In this document: positions 8,281 through 17,605 of the stretch, piece after piece
Layout of the letters: each line of letters opens with the position of its first letter
Numbering within the stretch: the first letter of the stretch is position 1
Assembly (NCBI RefSeq): GCF_019375475.1
Contig: NZ_JAHXGQ010000001.1
Span: 682,001 to 746,000 of the forward strand
Source of the DNA: Saccharothrix obliqua
GTDB taxonomy: Bacteria; Actinomycetota; Actinomycetes; Mycobacteriales; Pseudonocardiaceae
Length of the DNA: 64,000 nucleotides
Direction of reading: 5' to 3'
Program-made: the position numbers and the translations under genes
Notes under the pieces: generated by a model
What the model saw: only the letters and a program-made list of their open reading frames with translations
Databases searched by the model: none
Told to the model about the DNA's origin: nothing

Positions 8281-9473
8281 GTGGACTCCCGAACTCGTCT
8301 CCCCGTCGTGGGCATGATCGGCGGCGGCCAGCTCGCCCGCATGACCCACCAGGCGGCCATCCCGCTCGGCCAGTCGCTGCGGGTGCTCGCCGAGACCGAA
8401 GCCGACCCCGCCGCCCTGGTCGCGCGGGACGTCGAGCTGGGCAAGCACACCGACCTGGACGCGCTGCGGGCGTTCGCCAAGTCGTGCGACGTGCTGACGT
8501 TCGACCACGAGCACGTGCCGCAGGAGCACCTGAAGGCGCTGGTCGCCGACGGCGTGAAGGTCCACCCCGGCCCGGCGGCGCTGGAGCACGCGCAGGACAA
8601 GCTGGTGATGCGGACCAGGCTCGCCGAGCTGGGCCTGCCCGTGCCGCCGTTCACCGCGGTGCGGGAGACGGCGGACGTCGTGCGGTTCGGCGCGGAGCAC
8701 GGCTGGCCGTGCGTGCTGAAGGCGGTGCGTGGCGGCTACGACGGCCGTGGCGTGTGGATGTTGAACACGCCGGAGAGCGCGCACCGCGTGGTGCCCGAGC
8801 TGCTGGCCGCCGGCACGCCGCTGATGGTGGAGCAGTGCGTCCCGATGCGCCGGGAGCTGGCCGCGCTGGTCGCGCGGTCGCCGTTCGGGCAGGGTGCGGC
8901 GTGGCCCGTGGTGCAGACGGTGCAGCGGGACGGCATCTGCGTCGAGGTCCTCGCGCCCGCGCCGGACACCGACGGCGTGCGTGCGCAGGAGCTGGCGCTG
9001 CGGGTCGCGGCCGAACTCGACGTCGTGGGGCTGCTCGCGGTCGAGCTGTTCGAGACCGAGGACGGCCTCGTGGTCAACGAACTCGCGATGCGCCCGCACA
9101 ACTCCGGCCACTGGACCATCGAGGGCGCGCGGACGTCGCAGTTCGAGCAGCACCTGCGTGCCGTGCTGGACTACCCGCTCGGCGCGACCGACCTCGTCGC
9201 GCCCGCCGTCGTCATGGCCAACGTGCTGGGCGCCGCCGCGCCGCCGGAGATGGGTCCGGACGAGCGGCTGCACCACCTGTTCGCCCGGTTCCCCGACGCC
9301 CACGTGCACCTGTACGGCAAGGCGGAGCGGCCGGGGCGCAAGATCGGCCACGTGACGTTCCTGGGTGAGCGGCCGGCGGAGGTGCGTGAGCGGGCGCGGC
9401 TCGCGGCGCACTGGCTGTCCGACGGCGTGTGGCTGGACGGGTACGACATCCACGGAGTCCACGGAGGGCAGCA

Positions 9474-9477
<4 letters not shown>
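8281..9477 (+). CDS. purK: 5-(carboxyamino)imidazole ribonucleotide synthase
   Basis: ATP-grasp enzyme of purine synthesis that carboxylates AIR to N5-CAIR using ATP and bicarbonate; cytoplasmic. 398 residues, full length. The N-terminus has the Rossmann-like [11 protein letters not shown] motif; the ATP-grasp core shows [11 protein letters not shown] and the Mg-binding [25 protein letters not shown] region. Start GTG, with the -10-like box close upstream. The stop overlaps the purE GTG, so the two enzymes, which act in sequence, are translationally coupled. Confidence 0.97.
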
Positions 9478-9962
<485 letters not shown>

Positions 9963-9969
9963 GGTGGTG

Positions 9970-10020
9970 TTGCGTGCGGGTGGTGAACGCGCGCTAACAT
10001 CTCGGTAGAACGCCCTACCG
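9970..10020 (+). promoter_or_regulatory. Promoter and palindromic operator of fadE25
   Basis: TTGCGT (9970-9975), 19 bases, TAACAT (9995-10000) form a plausible vegetative promoter. Directly downstream CGGTAG-N6-CTACCG (10003-10020) is a perfect inverted repeat covering the expected transcription start, well placed for a repressor such as a TetR-type lipid regulator. The regulator is not in the window. Confidence 0.5.
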
Positions 10021-10034
10021 GGAGGTAACTTAAC

Positions 10035-11198
10035 GTGGACCCGAGTTTCGGTACCTACCAGCTCGCCGAGGAGCACGAGGCGCTGCGCGAAGCCGTCCGG
10101 GCACTCGCCGACAAGGAGGTCGCGCCGCACGCGGCCGAGGTCGACGAGCAGGAGCGGTTCCCGGTCGAGGCACTGAACGCGCTAGTCAAGTCCGGCTTCG
10201 CGGCCGTGCACGTGCCCGAGGAGTACGACGGGCAGGGTGCCGACTCGGTCGCCACGTGCATCGTGATCGAGGAGGTGGCGCGTGCGTGCGCGTCGTCGTC
10301 CCTCATCCCGGCGGTCAACAAGCTGGGCACCATGCCCATCCTGCTGTCGGCGTCGGAGGAGTTGAAGCGCCTGGTGCTGCCGTCCATCGCCTCCGGCGAG
10401 GCGATGGCGTCCTACGCGCTGTCCGAGCGGGAGGCCGGTTCCGACACGGCGTCCATGCGCACGCGTGCGCGGCTCGACGGCGACCACTGGGTGCTCAACG
10501 GCACCAAGTGCTGGATCACCAACGCGGGCGAGTCCACCTGGTACACCGTCATGGCCGTGTCGGACCCGGACGCCCCGAAGAAGTCGCAGGGGATCTCGGC
10601 GTTCGTCGTGCACAAGGACGACCCGGGTTTCGTGGTCGGTTCGAAGGAGCGCAAGCTCGGCATCAAGGGCTCGCCGACGCGGGAGATCCACTTCGAGAAC
10701 TGCACGATCCCGGAGAACCGCCTCATCGGCGAGCCGGGCACCGGGCTGAAGACCGCGTTGAGGACCCTGGACCACACCCGTCCCACCATCGGGGCACAGG
10801 CCGTGGGCATCGCGCAGGGCGCCCTGGAAGCCGCGGTGGCGTACGTGAAGGACCGCAAGCAGTTCGGCAAGGCGATCGCCGACTTCCAGGGCGTGCAGTT
10901 CATGTTGGCGGACATGGCGATGAAGATCGAGGCGGCCCGCCACATGGTGTACGTGGCGGCGGCCAAGGCCGAGCGGGGAGAGCCGAACATCAGCTTCATC
11001 ACGGCCGCCGCCAAGTGCTTCGCGTCCGACGTGGCGATGGAGGTGACGACCGACGCGGTCCAACTCTTCGGGGGTGCCGGGTACACCCGTGACTTCCCGG
11101 TGGAGCGCATGATGAGGGACGCCAAGATCACCCAGATCTACGAGGGCACGAACCAGATCCAGCGCGTCGTGATGTCGCGCGCCCTGCTCAAGGGCTAG
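10035..11198 (+). CDS. fadE25: Acyl-CoA dehydrogenase, FadE25 type
   Basis: FAD-dependent dehydrogenase of fatty or branched-chain acyl-CoA oxidation, 387 residues, cytoplasmic. Signatures include YALSEREAGSDTASM and W-I-T-N in the FAD-binding middle domain, DRKQFGKAIADFQGVQFMLA, and the catalytic glutamate E370 in QIYEGTNQIQR. It is very close by eye to M. tuberculosis FadE25, and like it follows purK-purE. GTG 10035 has GGGAGGT upstream. The true acyl substrate of FadE25 is not settled. It ends just before the low-GC island. Confidence 0.93.
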   Translation: MDPSFGTYQLAEEHEALREAVRALADKEVAPHAAEVDEQERFPVEALNALVKSGFAAVHVPEEYDGQGADSVATCIVIEEVARACASSSLIPAVNKLGTMPILLSASEELKRLVLPSIASGEAMASYALSEREAGSDTASMRTRARLDGDHWVLNGTKCWITNAGESTWYTVMAVSDPDAPKKSQGISAFVVHKDDPGFVVGSKERKLGIKGSPTREIHFENCTIPENRLIGEPGTGLKTALRTLDHTRPTIGAQAVGIAQGALEAAVAYVKDRKQFGKAIADFQGVQFMLADMAMKIEAARHMVYVAAAKAERGEPNISFITAAAKCFASDVAMEVTTDAVQLFGGAGYTRDFPVERMMRDAKITQIYEGTNQIQRVVMSRALLKG

Positions 11199-11383
11199 GA
11201 CGGCGACCTCGGATCCGGTGTGGGGGCGGCGGTTCTCCATGACCATGCCGCCCCCGTGCCGCGATCTTGCGAACCGAACACGCCGTTGGTCGCCGAGCGT
11301 GCGCGTTCGTAGCTGGACGGGACCAGGTGCGTGTACGTCCGGAGCGTGAAGCCGGGGTCGAATGCCTTAGCGCGTGCATCCAT
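11195..11383 (-). pseudogene. Remnant of a tyrosine recombinase (integrase) C-terminus
   Basis: This frame encodes about 60 residues. The segment DPGFTLRTYTHLVPSSYERAR matches the end of actinobacterial phage/ICE integrases, where the tyrosine in TYTHL is the catalytic nucleophile. The rest of the catalytic domain (R, H-x-x-R) is missing upstream, and the frame drifts into the fadE25 terminator. So it is a decayed integrase tail marking the left end of a lower-GC island. It is too short to act. Confidence 0.6.
11222..11255. terminator. Hairpin terminator after fadE25
   Basis: GGGGGCGGC (11222-11230) pairs perfectly with GCCGCCCCC (11247-11255), 16-base loop, 23 bases after the fadE25 stop. 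Confidence 0.7.
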
Positions 11384-11715
11384 CTGACTGTTTGCGGTAG
11401 AGCAACCCTCTTGCCCCGAAGTTGTCCTGCCGGATCGCCTCGTGGAATAGATCGCCCGTGTGAGGCCGCTCGTTCTTGTCAGTGGCGATCAAGTTGTCGG
11501 ATCGCCTTCGGCTTGGTATGCCTCAAGGTGGTCTCGACTGGCGAAGGCAAGTTCTCTGCTTATCGACAAGTGGGATACTTCGCGGTTAACGGTGAGGGAC
11601 AAGCGGCCTTGTCAATTCGGCTGTAGCCACCGCCGGTTTCGCGAATCTTTTCAAGCCATCTACTGGCTTGGTTCGCAGTCCGTAGGGTGCGCCGCCTTCG
11701 TGTGACTTCGCATTG
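11384..11715. other. Gene-free lower-GC stretch in the island
   Basis: About 330 bases with markedly more A and T than the flanking chromosome. Only short open frames without ribosome sites or recognisable protein signatures are present. It is downstream of the membrane-protein gene and probably holds decayed mobile-element sequence. Confidence 0.5.
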
Positions 11716-12231
11716 CTATCGCCGCGAAATGGTGTGGGTCAGGTTTCGATAGGCGGCCCGCGTGCGCTTCAACACAAGGAGCAACGACAAGATCAAATGC
11801 ACCAGTAAGGCGCTCGCGGGTGCGCTGAGAACCACTGAAGCCGGTGTGTCCTTGGGGGTCAGGGCGATAGTTGTTATTAACAGTGCGGTAGTGAGTACGC
11901 CAACAAAAACCGTATACGACACGTTAGCTTCTAGCTCGTCTATCAGTCGAACCGGTTCGGGTGTCGCGGGTGGCTGGTCCAGCATGCGGATGCGAAGCTG
12001 AAATACATGGACCAGCAATCCGAAGAGGAGTGCCGTGTAAATAGAAACCCCGCTCAGCACGCCCTCCAGTCCGCGCAATTGGAACTCACCCAAAAATGCT
12101 GTTACCCCGACCAGGGTCGACGTGCCGTAAAACGCGACTATGTCCAGTGCGCGAGTCTTTCCTGTCCTGGCGTCGACCAAGGTCTTCCAATGGTCGCGAA
12201 GTATCCGCGCGGCTGACCACTTAGCCGTCAC
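11716..12231 (-). CDS. Four-helix membrane protein of an unknown two-gene module
   Basis: 171 residues from GTG 12231 (an earlier TTG at 12249 would add six). Four hydrophobic segments are visible: about 33-53, 58-84, 108-130 and 136-160, with a basic N-terminal cytoplasmic stretch and a basic tail (LKRTRAAYRNLTHTISRR). No catalytic motif or family is recognised. Base composition is well below the flanking genes and codons often end in A or T, a sign of transfer. The GTG overlaps the 3' end of the upstream 328-residue gene, so translation is coupled and the two proteins probably act together. A small multi-pass protein paired with a soluble partner is a common effector-sensor design in phage-defence modules; that role is inference only. 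Confidence 0.72.
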   Translation of the reverse strand: MTAKWSAARILRDHWKTLVDARTGKTRALDIVAFYGTSTLVGVTAFLGEFQLRGLEGVLSGVSIYTALLFGLLVHVFQLRIRMLDQPPATPEPVRLIDELEANVSYTVFVGVLTTALLITTIALTPKDTPASVVLSAPASALLVHLILSLLLVLKRTRAAYRNLTHTISRR

Positions 12232-13207
12232 GAACGGCTGCCAAGGCAACGCCGAGCTGCTGCCGTCCCCACTCTCCGGCCTCCCATGCGTACGGTAGTT
12301 TCAGCCCTATGCTGGTCCTGAGTTCTGACACTTTCTGCCTCATTGCTGCATAGACTTCGTCGTCCGTAGGCCGGTCGGCATTGTCGTCAGCTACTGGATA
12401 TACCAGGACGGGCACTCCGGGCTGGCCGACGAGCAGGCGCTTTTGTTGGACGCCATCGTTCAGGACCAGTTCGACTTCGTCGTCGTCTTGAGCCTTCAGT
12501 CCGATCACTTCTTGCGCTTTTACTTCGCTACTCAGCACCCGATCGCGCACAGTTCGAGGAAAACGCCTCTCGCCCCATCGGGGTTTGACCGCGCACACGA
12601 TCTTTCCGACAGCCTTCGCGACCGATCCGTCGGCAAAGTCGGATGATGCCCCATGTCGAGTCACCTCTATCGCGGTCATGTCCGCATTCTGAACGTACTT
12701 GTCCCAAGCCGCCTGGTCAAGCAATCCCTCGTAGTTGAAGATCAAATTGTCATCTTCGAATCGCTGCTTGAATGCACGTTTGAACTGTCCCAGTATCATG
12801 GACGCCGCACCACGACCACCGTAACGCTCGGCTAGGAATACCGCCGAATCGCCGGACTCGGGAGAAGCTAGAAGATTGCGCGTCGGCGATACCGCCGACT
12901 CGTCTTCGTCATAGTCGTGCGTTGTGTCCCCGGTCGTGGTGTCGATCAACCTTCCCGTTGTGCCGTACCGACCGTACTGCGTAATGAAGCGAATGCAGCG
13001 GCCTCGTGGTGAGATCGACTCGATGTCCAGGTAACGGCCAAACCTTTCGTCCTTTATGGGCTTGGCTTGGACATCGGAAAGAAAGCCATGGAAAAGCGCA
13101 AGGAAGTCGATTCCAGTTGCCTCCAGATCGCCGAGGTTCAACAGCGTGTCGGCCTGGCGCGCCTTAGTGACGGTCAGCTTGTAAGCGACATACGCGTGCT
13201 TAGCCAT
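12221..13207 (-). CDS. 328-residue soluble protein of an unknown two-gene module
   Basis: Not recognised. It begins MAKHAYVAYKLTV with a good ribosome site (GAAAGGGGCGA). The N-terminal third reads as alternating strands and helices; an acidic patch THDYDEDES lies near residue 98; the middle is helical and aromatic-rich (MILGQFKRAFKQRFEDDNLIF); the C-terminal third is a beta-rich stretch rich in acidic residues (QDDDEVELVL). No signal peptide or membrane helix. GC is clearly lower than in surrounding genes. It is first in a two-gene unit with the four-helix membrane protein, next to an integrase remnant, which fits a mobile defence or conflict module. The size and pairing resemble Kiwa (KwaA/KwaB) only in architecture; I see no sequence evidence for it. 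Confidence 0.75.
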   Translation of the reverse strand: MAKHAYVAYKLTVTKARQADTLLNLGDLEATGIDFLALFHGFLSDVQAKPIKDERFGRYLDIESISPRGRCIRFITQYGRYGTTGRLIDTTTGDTTHDYDEDESAVSPTRNLLASPESGDSAVFLAERYGGRGAASMILGQFKRAFKQRFEDDNLIFNYEGLLDQAAWDKYVQNADMTAIEVTRHGASSDFADGSVAKAVGKIVCAVKPRWGERRFPRTVRDRVLSSEVKAQEVIGLKAQDDDEVELVLNDGVQQKRLLVGQPGVPVLVYPVADDNADRPTDDEVYAAMRQKVSELRTSIGLKLPYAWEAGEWGRQQLGVALAAVRDG

Positions 13208-14126
13208 GGTCTCGCCCCTTTCAGCCCAGTGTAACGGGCGTCACGCAAGGTGAACGGAGATTACGCTGGACGCGTCGCCAAGCCAAGCATGACTTGCAAC
13301 TGGTCCGGTTTTACTTCGTGGAGTCAGCGGATGCCCACCGTGCGTAAGCAAAAACGATCGCAGGGCAACTCAGGATGGTGGAACCTGTGTGAGATGGCTT
13401 CACGGCCAAGGTGTGTCGCCGTCGGCGGTGCGCCCAGAGCCCGTTCCGCCGGTGCTTGCACCCGCATCCGCCCCGATTCGCGGACTCGCACTTCGCTTAC
13501 CAGCAGCGGTTTAGCGGTGCTGCCTGAGCTGCGTGTGGGAGTACGCCATCGACGACAGCGAGTTCGGCCGCGAGCCGGCGTCCACAGCCGGGGCGCTCGC
13601 GCGGTGAGTCACCGCAGGACTGGCTGTGTTCGGCGATGGACCGCCTCGACGACCTCGCTGCCTTGCCATCGGCTTGGCCACGTGGCAACGAGCGCTAGGG
13701 CCAAGACGTCAAGGGTGTTCCCTGACACGCAATGATTGACAAAGTTCAGTAGTGCCTGGTCGAGACATCCGGAGACGCGAATCGCATAGTGTGAACCACG
13801 GTGGTTCGCGTGCCCTCCGGCTTGAACTCCGTTGTATTCACCCTCGCTCCACGACTCGGCTGCGCGGTGCGCCGAGTGGGGCGTGATGTCCGCGTACTCG
13901 CCGCTTATCTCGCTGCCGCCTTCACGGCGCCACGCCACGTGCCACCGCCCACCCAGGCGCGGACTCCTGGAGACGCCACCACGCGTCGCGGTCAGCACTC
14001 GCAGGTGTGGCGGGTCGTGGACACGCCCTGTCGACATGCTGTCAAGGCCCCGCCCCGCCCCGAAGGTGGTTGAAATTTCATATAACGTCGGCCGTGCACT
14101 GACCGCGGGACGAAGGGAACGACAGC
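13208..14126. other. Gene-poor right part of the island
   Basis: About 920 bases upstream of doxX with lower GC at its left side. Several open frames of 90 to 180 codons exist on both strands, but they overlap, lack ribosome sites and show no family signature or G/C-ending codon bias. It probably contains degraded island DNA plus the doxX promoter; TATAAC at 14081-14086 is a possible -10 box. I see no tRNA or clear attachment repeat. Confidence 0.5.
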
Positions 14127-14537
14127 ATGGTTCGGGATGTGGCGGCACTCATCGGGCGCATCGGGGTTGGCGTGGTGTTCCTCGCCCACGGCTGGCAGAA
14201 GATCACCGAGTGGGGGCTCGACGGCACGGCCCAGGCGTTCGACGGCATGGGCGTCCCGCTGCCGACGCTGTCCGCCTGGTACGCCGCACTGGTGGAACTC
14301 GCCGGCGGCGCGCTGCTCATCGCGGGCGCGGCCCTGCCGGTGGTCGGGATCCTGCTCGCCATCGACATGGCGGGCGCGTTGTTCATCGTGCACCTGCCCA
14401 ACGGCCTGCTCGGCCAGGGCGGCTTCGAGCTGGTGCTCGCGCTCGGCGTCGCGGCACTCGCCCTGGGCTTCAACGGCGGCTCGCTCACCGTCGACCGGCT
14501 GATCAGCAACCGCCGCACGGCGGAGGTCCGGTCCTAG
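14127..14537 (+). CDS. DoxX-family membrane protein
   Basis: 136-residue four-helix membrane protein of the DoxX family: it opens with LIGRIGVGVVFLAHGWQKI, the family hallmark, followed by three further helices (about 48-70, 72-92, 97-118). DoxX-like proteins are linked to thiol/oxidative stress membrane complexes in actinobacteria, though biochemistry is thin. Start ATG with AAGGGAACGAC upstream. It is the first regular high-GC gene after the island and may be cotranscribed with the glycosyltransferase ten bases downstream. Confidence 0.88.
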   Translation: MVRDVAALIGRIGVGVVFLAHGWQKITEWGLDGTAQAFDGMGVPLPTLSAWYAALVELAGGALLIAGAALPVVGILLAIDMAGALFIVHLPNGLLGQGGFELVLALGVAALALGFNGGSLTVDRLISNRRTAEVRS

Positions 14538-14547
14538 GCTGGACCGG

Positions 14548-15663
14548 GTGAAGGTCCTCTTCGCCTGCCTCGGCGCACACGGCCACACCTACCCGATGCT
14601 GCCGCTCGCCGCGGCCGTCCGCCGGCGGGGCCACGAGGTCGCGTTCGCCACCACCACCGAGTTCGCCCCGGCCGTGCGGCGGCACGGCCTCCGGCACGTC
14701 CCGGCGGGCATCGCGCCGCACGCCCCGCTCGGCGACCGGCCACCGGCCGAGACCCCGCGCGACGTGATCACCGCCCTCTTCACGTCGACCCTCCCGCGCC
14801 GCAACCACGCCGACCTGTCACCGTTCCTCCGCCGGTGGCGACCGGACCTCGTGGTGCGGGAGGTGGCGAACCTCGGCGCGGCACTCGCGGCGCGGCAGGC
14901 GGGCGTGCCGGGGGTGTGCCACGGCTACGGCGGCATGTGGCGGGACGAGGACCTGCCCGCCGGGTGGGAGCCGACCCTGGCGCTGGCCGCCGAACTGGGC
15001 GTCGACCTGCCCGCCGACGACCCGCTGGTGCACGGCGACCCGTACCTGGACGTGTGCCCGCCGTCGTTGCAGAACCCCGGTTTCCTGGCCCGGCACGACG
15101 TGCTCCCGTTGCGACCCGTGCCGTTCGCCGAACCGGGCGAGCTGCCCGCGTGGGTGGGCGAACACCCCCTGGTGTACCTCACGCTCGGCACCGCCTACGG
15201 GCACGCGGGCGTGCTGCGTGCCGCGATCACGGGCCTGGCCGCGCTGACCGGCGTGCGGGTCCTCGTGGCCGCCGGACCCAACGTCGCGGTGGCGGAGCTG
15301 GGCGCGGTGCCCGACCACGTGACCGTGTTGCCGTGGGTGCCGCAAGCGGCATTGCTGGCGCACGCGGACCTCGTCGTGCACCACGGCGGCAGCGGGACCA
15401 CGTTGGGCGCGTGCGGCGCGGGCGTGCCGCAACTGGTGCTCCCGCAGGGCGCGGACCAGTTCGGCAACGCCGCCGCCGTCACCGCACGCGGGCTGGGCGA
15501 CCGGCTGGTGGGCGGCGACGTCACGGCCGACGCGATCGCGGACCGGGCACGGCGGCTGCTCGCCGACCCGGCCGTCCGGGACGCCGCCCGCGTGGTGGCC
15601 GCCGAGGTGGCGGCCATGCCGTCACCGGACGACGTCGCCGCCCTCCTGCCGGGTCTCGCCTGA
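14548..15663 (+). CDS. GT1 (macrolide-type) glycosyltransferase
   Basis: 371-residue GT-B enzyme of the UDP/dTDP-sugar GT1 family. The N-terminus has LFACLGAHGHTYPMLPLA, and the nucleotide-sugar-binding C-terminal domain has VPQAALLAHADLVVHHGGSGTTLGACGAGVPQ-type residues around 275-310 and QGADQFGNA. Such enzymes move sugars onto macrolides, polyketides, flavonoids or sterols; there are no biosynthetic genes next to it, so the acceptor is unknown. GTG 14548 follows a TAGGCT box by seven bases and may be leaderless. It is shorter than many GT1 members but complete. Confidence 0.9.
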   Translation: MKVLFACLGAHGHTYPMLPLAAAVRRRGHEVAFATTTEFAPAVRRHGLRHVPAGIAPHAPLGDRPPAETPRDVITALFTSTLPRRNHADLSPFLRRWRPDLVVREVANLGAALAARQAGVPGVCHGYGGMWRDEDLPAGWEPTLALAAELGVDLPADDPLVHGDPYLDVCPPSLQNPGFLARHDVLPLRPVPFAEPGELPAWVGEHPLVYLTLGTAYGHAGVLRAAITGLAALTGVRVLVAAGPNVAVAELGAVPDHVTVLPWVPQAALLAHADLVVHHGGSGTTLGACGAGVPQLVLPQGADQFGNAAAVTARGLGDRLVGGDVTADAIADRARRLLADPAVRDAARVVAAEVAAMPSPDDVAALLPGLA

Positions 15664-15664
15664 C

Positions 15665-16360
15665 TCAGCCCACGAGGTCCAGATCCGTGTGCTCGCTCGC
15701 CCGCCGCGCGGGCAGCAGGGCCGGGTCGGCGTTGCTGCACTGGACCAGCGAACCACCACCCGCGAGCACGGCCAGGAAACCGTTCAGCAGCCCGTCGGGC
15801 TGACCCCACTCGACCGTCGACAGCACGCGCGTCCCGGCGGTGATGCCGAGCGTCGCCGCCCGCTGCCGCGCCTCCGCCACCACTTCGTCCACAGTGGACT
15901 TGCCGAGGGCGGGCGTGTCGCCCGGCACGGGCGCCCACGGCGTGAACTCGTCGCCGAACACGCGCACCTCGTCCACGTAGTCCAGGTCCGCGCCGCAGCC
16001 CAAACCCATGGGGTGCAGGGAAACCGTCGCCACGGCCGCCGCGCCGGGCGCTTCGCCCGCGGGCGGCACGAAGGCGACCTTCGCGCCCGCCGGGTCGTCG
16101 GTCACGGTCGCGCCGCACCACCACGCGCCCAGCAGCACGCCCGCGGTCTGCCAGTGCGCGGGCAGCCGCACGGCCACCGGGTCGCCCGGCTCGACGTCCA
16201 GCTCGTCGCGCAGCCAGTTGGCCGTCTTCGCCGCCCAGTTGCCGATTGTCGCGTGGGACAGCTCGACGCGCGTGCCGGCCGCGTCGTCGTAGTGGGTGAT
16301 CAGCGGACGGCCGGGACCCGCGGCGAACAAGGGCGTCAGCAGGGCTTCCGTGACGGTCAT
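15665..16360 (-). CDS. TIGR03089-family protein (partial AMP-binding fold)
   Basis: 231-residue actinobacterial protein resembling the N-terminal half of AMP-forming acyl-CoA synthetases: HYDDAAGTRVELSHATIGNWAAK near the start and a later GLLNGFLAVLAGGGSLVQ segment. It lacks the catalytic P-loop and the C-terminal lid of true synthetases, so adenylating activity is unlikely. In M. tuberculosis the homologue (Rv3268) also neighbours an LCP gene and rmlD. ATG 16360 is chosen from the family N-terminus MTVTEALL; a GTG three codons earlier is possible. It is convergent with the GT1 gene, with one base between stops. Confidence 0.85.
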   Translation of the reverse strand: MTVTEALLTPLFAAGPGRPLITHYDDAAGTRVELSHATIGNWAAKTANWLRDELDVEPGDPVAVRLPAHWQTAGVLLGAWWCGATVTDDPAGAKVAFVPPAGEAPGAAAVATVSLHPMGLGCGADLDYVDEVRVFGDEFTPWAPVPGDTPALGKSTVDEVVAEARQRAATLGITAGTRVLSTVEWGQPDGLLNGFLAVLAGGGSLVQCSNADPALLPARRASEHTDLDLVG

Positions 16361-16414
16361 GACCTCCACCCTGCCATCCGCCCGGTCACCGCGGGCGACG
16401 GGGTCCGGACCGCC

Positions 16415-17572
16415 TCAGTCGACGCACGGCGGGCCGGCCGCGGCCTGCCGCCGGACCGCGCCGTCCAACGCCACGGCACCGCCACCGCCGAACTTCCGCG
16501 CGCCGGTGGTCGTCGGCGCGGGCGCCTTCTCGCCCAGCACCCGCGTCACGAACGCCCGCACCGCGTCCCGGTCGACGGTCACGATGCTCTGCCCGCGCTC
16601 GTTGCGCGCGCCGACGCCGGTCACCGGGATGGTGGTGAACTCGACGTCGCCACCCGCCAGGTTCCGCGCCTGCTCGGCGAGCGTCGCGAGGTCGAACCGC
16701 TCGTCCACGACCACCGACGCGGACACGGCCTCCAGCAACCCGTTGAGCTTCGCCGGGTCGGCGAACGTGCCCGCGGACAGCAGGCCCGACACCGCCGCCT
16801 TCAGGAACACCTGCTGGCGGGTGATGCGGCCGAGGTCGCCGTTCGGGATGTTCTTGCGCTGCCGCACGAACGCCAGCGCGTCACCGCCGGAGACGGTCTG
16901 CACGCCGGCCCGGAAGTTGGCGCCCGAGTCGGGGTCGCTGGTGGCGTTGTTCAAGCACACCTCGACCCCGCCGATGACCTGCGTCAGCAGGTAGAACCCG
17001 TACAGGTTCACCTCGGCGTAGTGGTCGACGCGCACACCGGTCAGGTCCTGCACGACCTGCACCAGCGCCCGCCGCCCCGCCTGGTCGCCCAGCTTGGTCC
17101 GCTCGGCCAGGTCGTGCCCGCCCTCGGCGGCGAGGCGCTCCATGGTGAAGTACCGGGTCAGGCCGTACGCGGAGTTGATCTTCTCCTCGCCGTGGTCCGG
17201 GATGCGCACGTAGGTGTCGCGCGGGATGGACACCGCGTGCGCCTGACCGCCGTTGCGCGGCACGCGCAGCACGATGATGGTGTCCGTGTTGACCGTGTCG
17301 GTCGCCTCGGTGCGCAGCTCGCGCAGCACCCGGTCCGGCAGCGGCCTGCCCTGCGCGTCGGTCCGGCTGTCGCTGCCGACCAGCAGCACGTCCACCGCGC
17401 CGTCGTCGGCGGGCGGCGCGTCCGGTGTGTCGGAGAGCTGGTTCAGCACGTCGGTCTTGTTGACGCTGCGGTCCACCCGCACCACCGCCGACCAGCTGTA
17501 GCCCGTCACCACCAGCACGGCCGCGGACAGCAACGCCAGCAGCGTGCGCCCGGTGATCACCGCGGCCTTCAC
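16415..17572 (-). CDS. LytR-CpsA-Psr (LCP) phosphotransferase
   Basis: 385-residue type II membrane protein. One N-terminal helix (about 8-30) anchors an extracytoplasmic LCP domain with LLVGSDSRTDAQGRPLPD, NTDTIIVLRVPRNGGQAHAV, SIPRDTYV and FVRQRKNIPNGDLGRI. LCP enzymes transfer polyprenyl-phosphate-linked glycans, such as arabinogalactan-like or teichoic polymers, onto peptidoglycan. No LytR_C domain is present; the tail is Gly/Ala-rich. GTG with AGGAGG upstream. It lies 33 bases after a larger LCP paralogue on the same strand; the pair sits beside rhamnose genes, matching a wall-polymer attachment role. Confidence 0.94.
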   Translation of the reverse strand: MKAAVITGRTLLALLSAAVLVVTGYSWSAVVRVDRSVNKTDVLNQLSDTPDAPPADDGAVDVLLVGSDSRTDAQGRPLPDRVLRELRTEATDTVNTDTIIVLRVPRNGGQAHAVSIPRDTYVRIPDHGEEKINSAYGLTRYFTMERLAAEGGHDLAERTKLGDQAGRRALVQVVQDLTGVRVDHYAEVNLYGFYLLTQVIGGVEVCLNNATSDPDSGANFRAGVQTVSGGDALAFVRQRKNIPNGDLGRITRQQVFLKAAVSGLLSAGTFADPAKLNGLLEAVSASVVVDERFDLATLAEQARNLAGGDVEFTTIPVTGVGARNERGQSIVTVDRDAVRAFVTRVLGEKAPAPTTTGARKFGGGGAVALDGAVRRQAAAGPPCVD

Positions 17573-17605
17573 GGGCGGTCCTCCTAGTCTGCGGGTGTCC
17601 GGCGT

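Noticed and set aside
11395-11440. tRNA-like GCGGTAGAGCA sequence that could be an integration site
   Set aside because: No acceptor stem, anticodon arm or T-loop can be built around it.
11716-13207. Kiwa (KwaA/KwaB) defence system
   Set aside because: Only gene sizes and the four-helix layout fit; no sequence similarity to DUF4868/KwaB is visible to me.
13250-14148. Open frames of 160 to 180 codons on both strands in the island
   Set aside because: Mutually overlapping, no ribosome sites, no G/C third-position bias and no recognisable motif.
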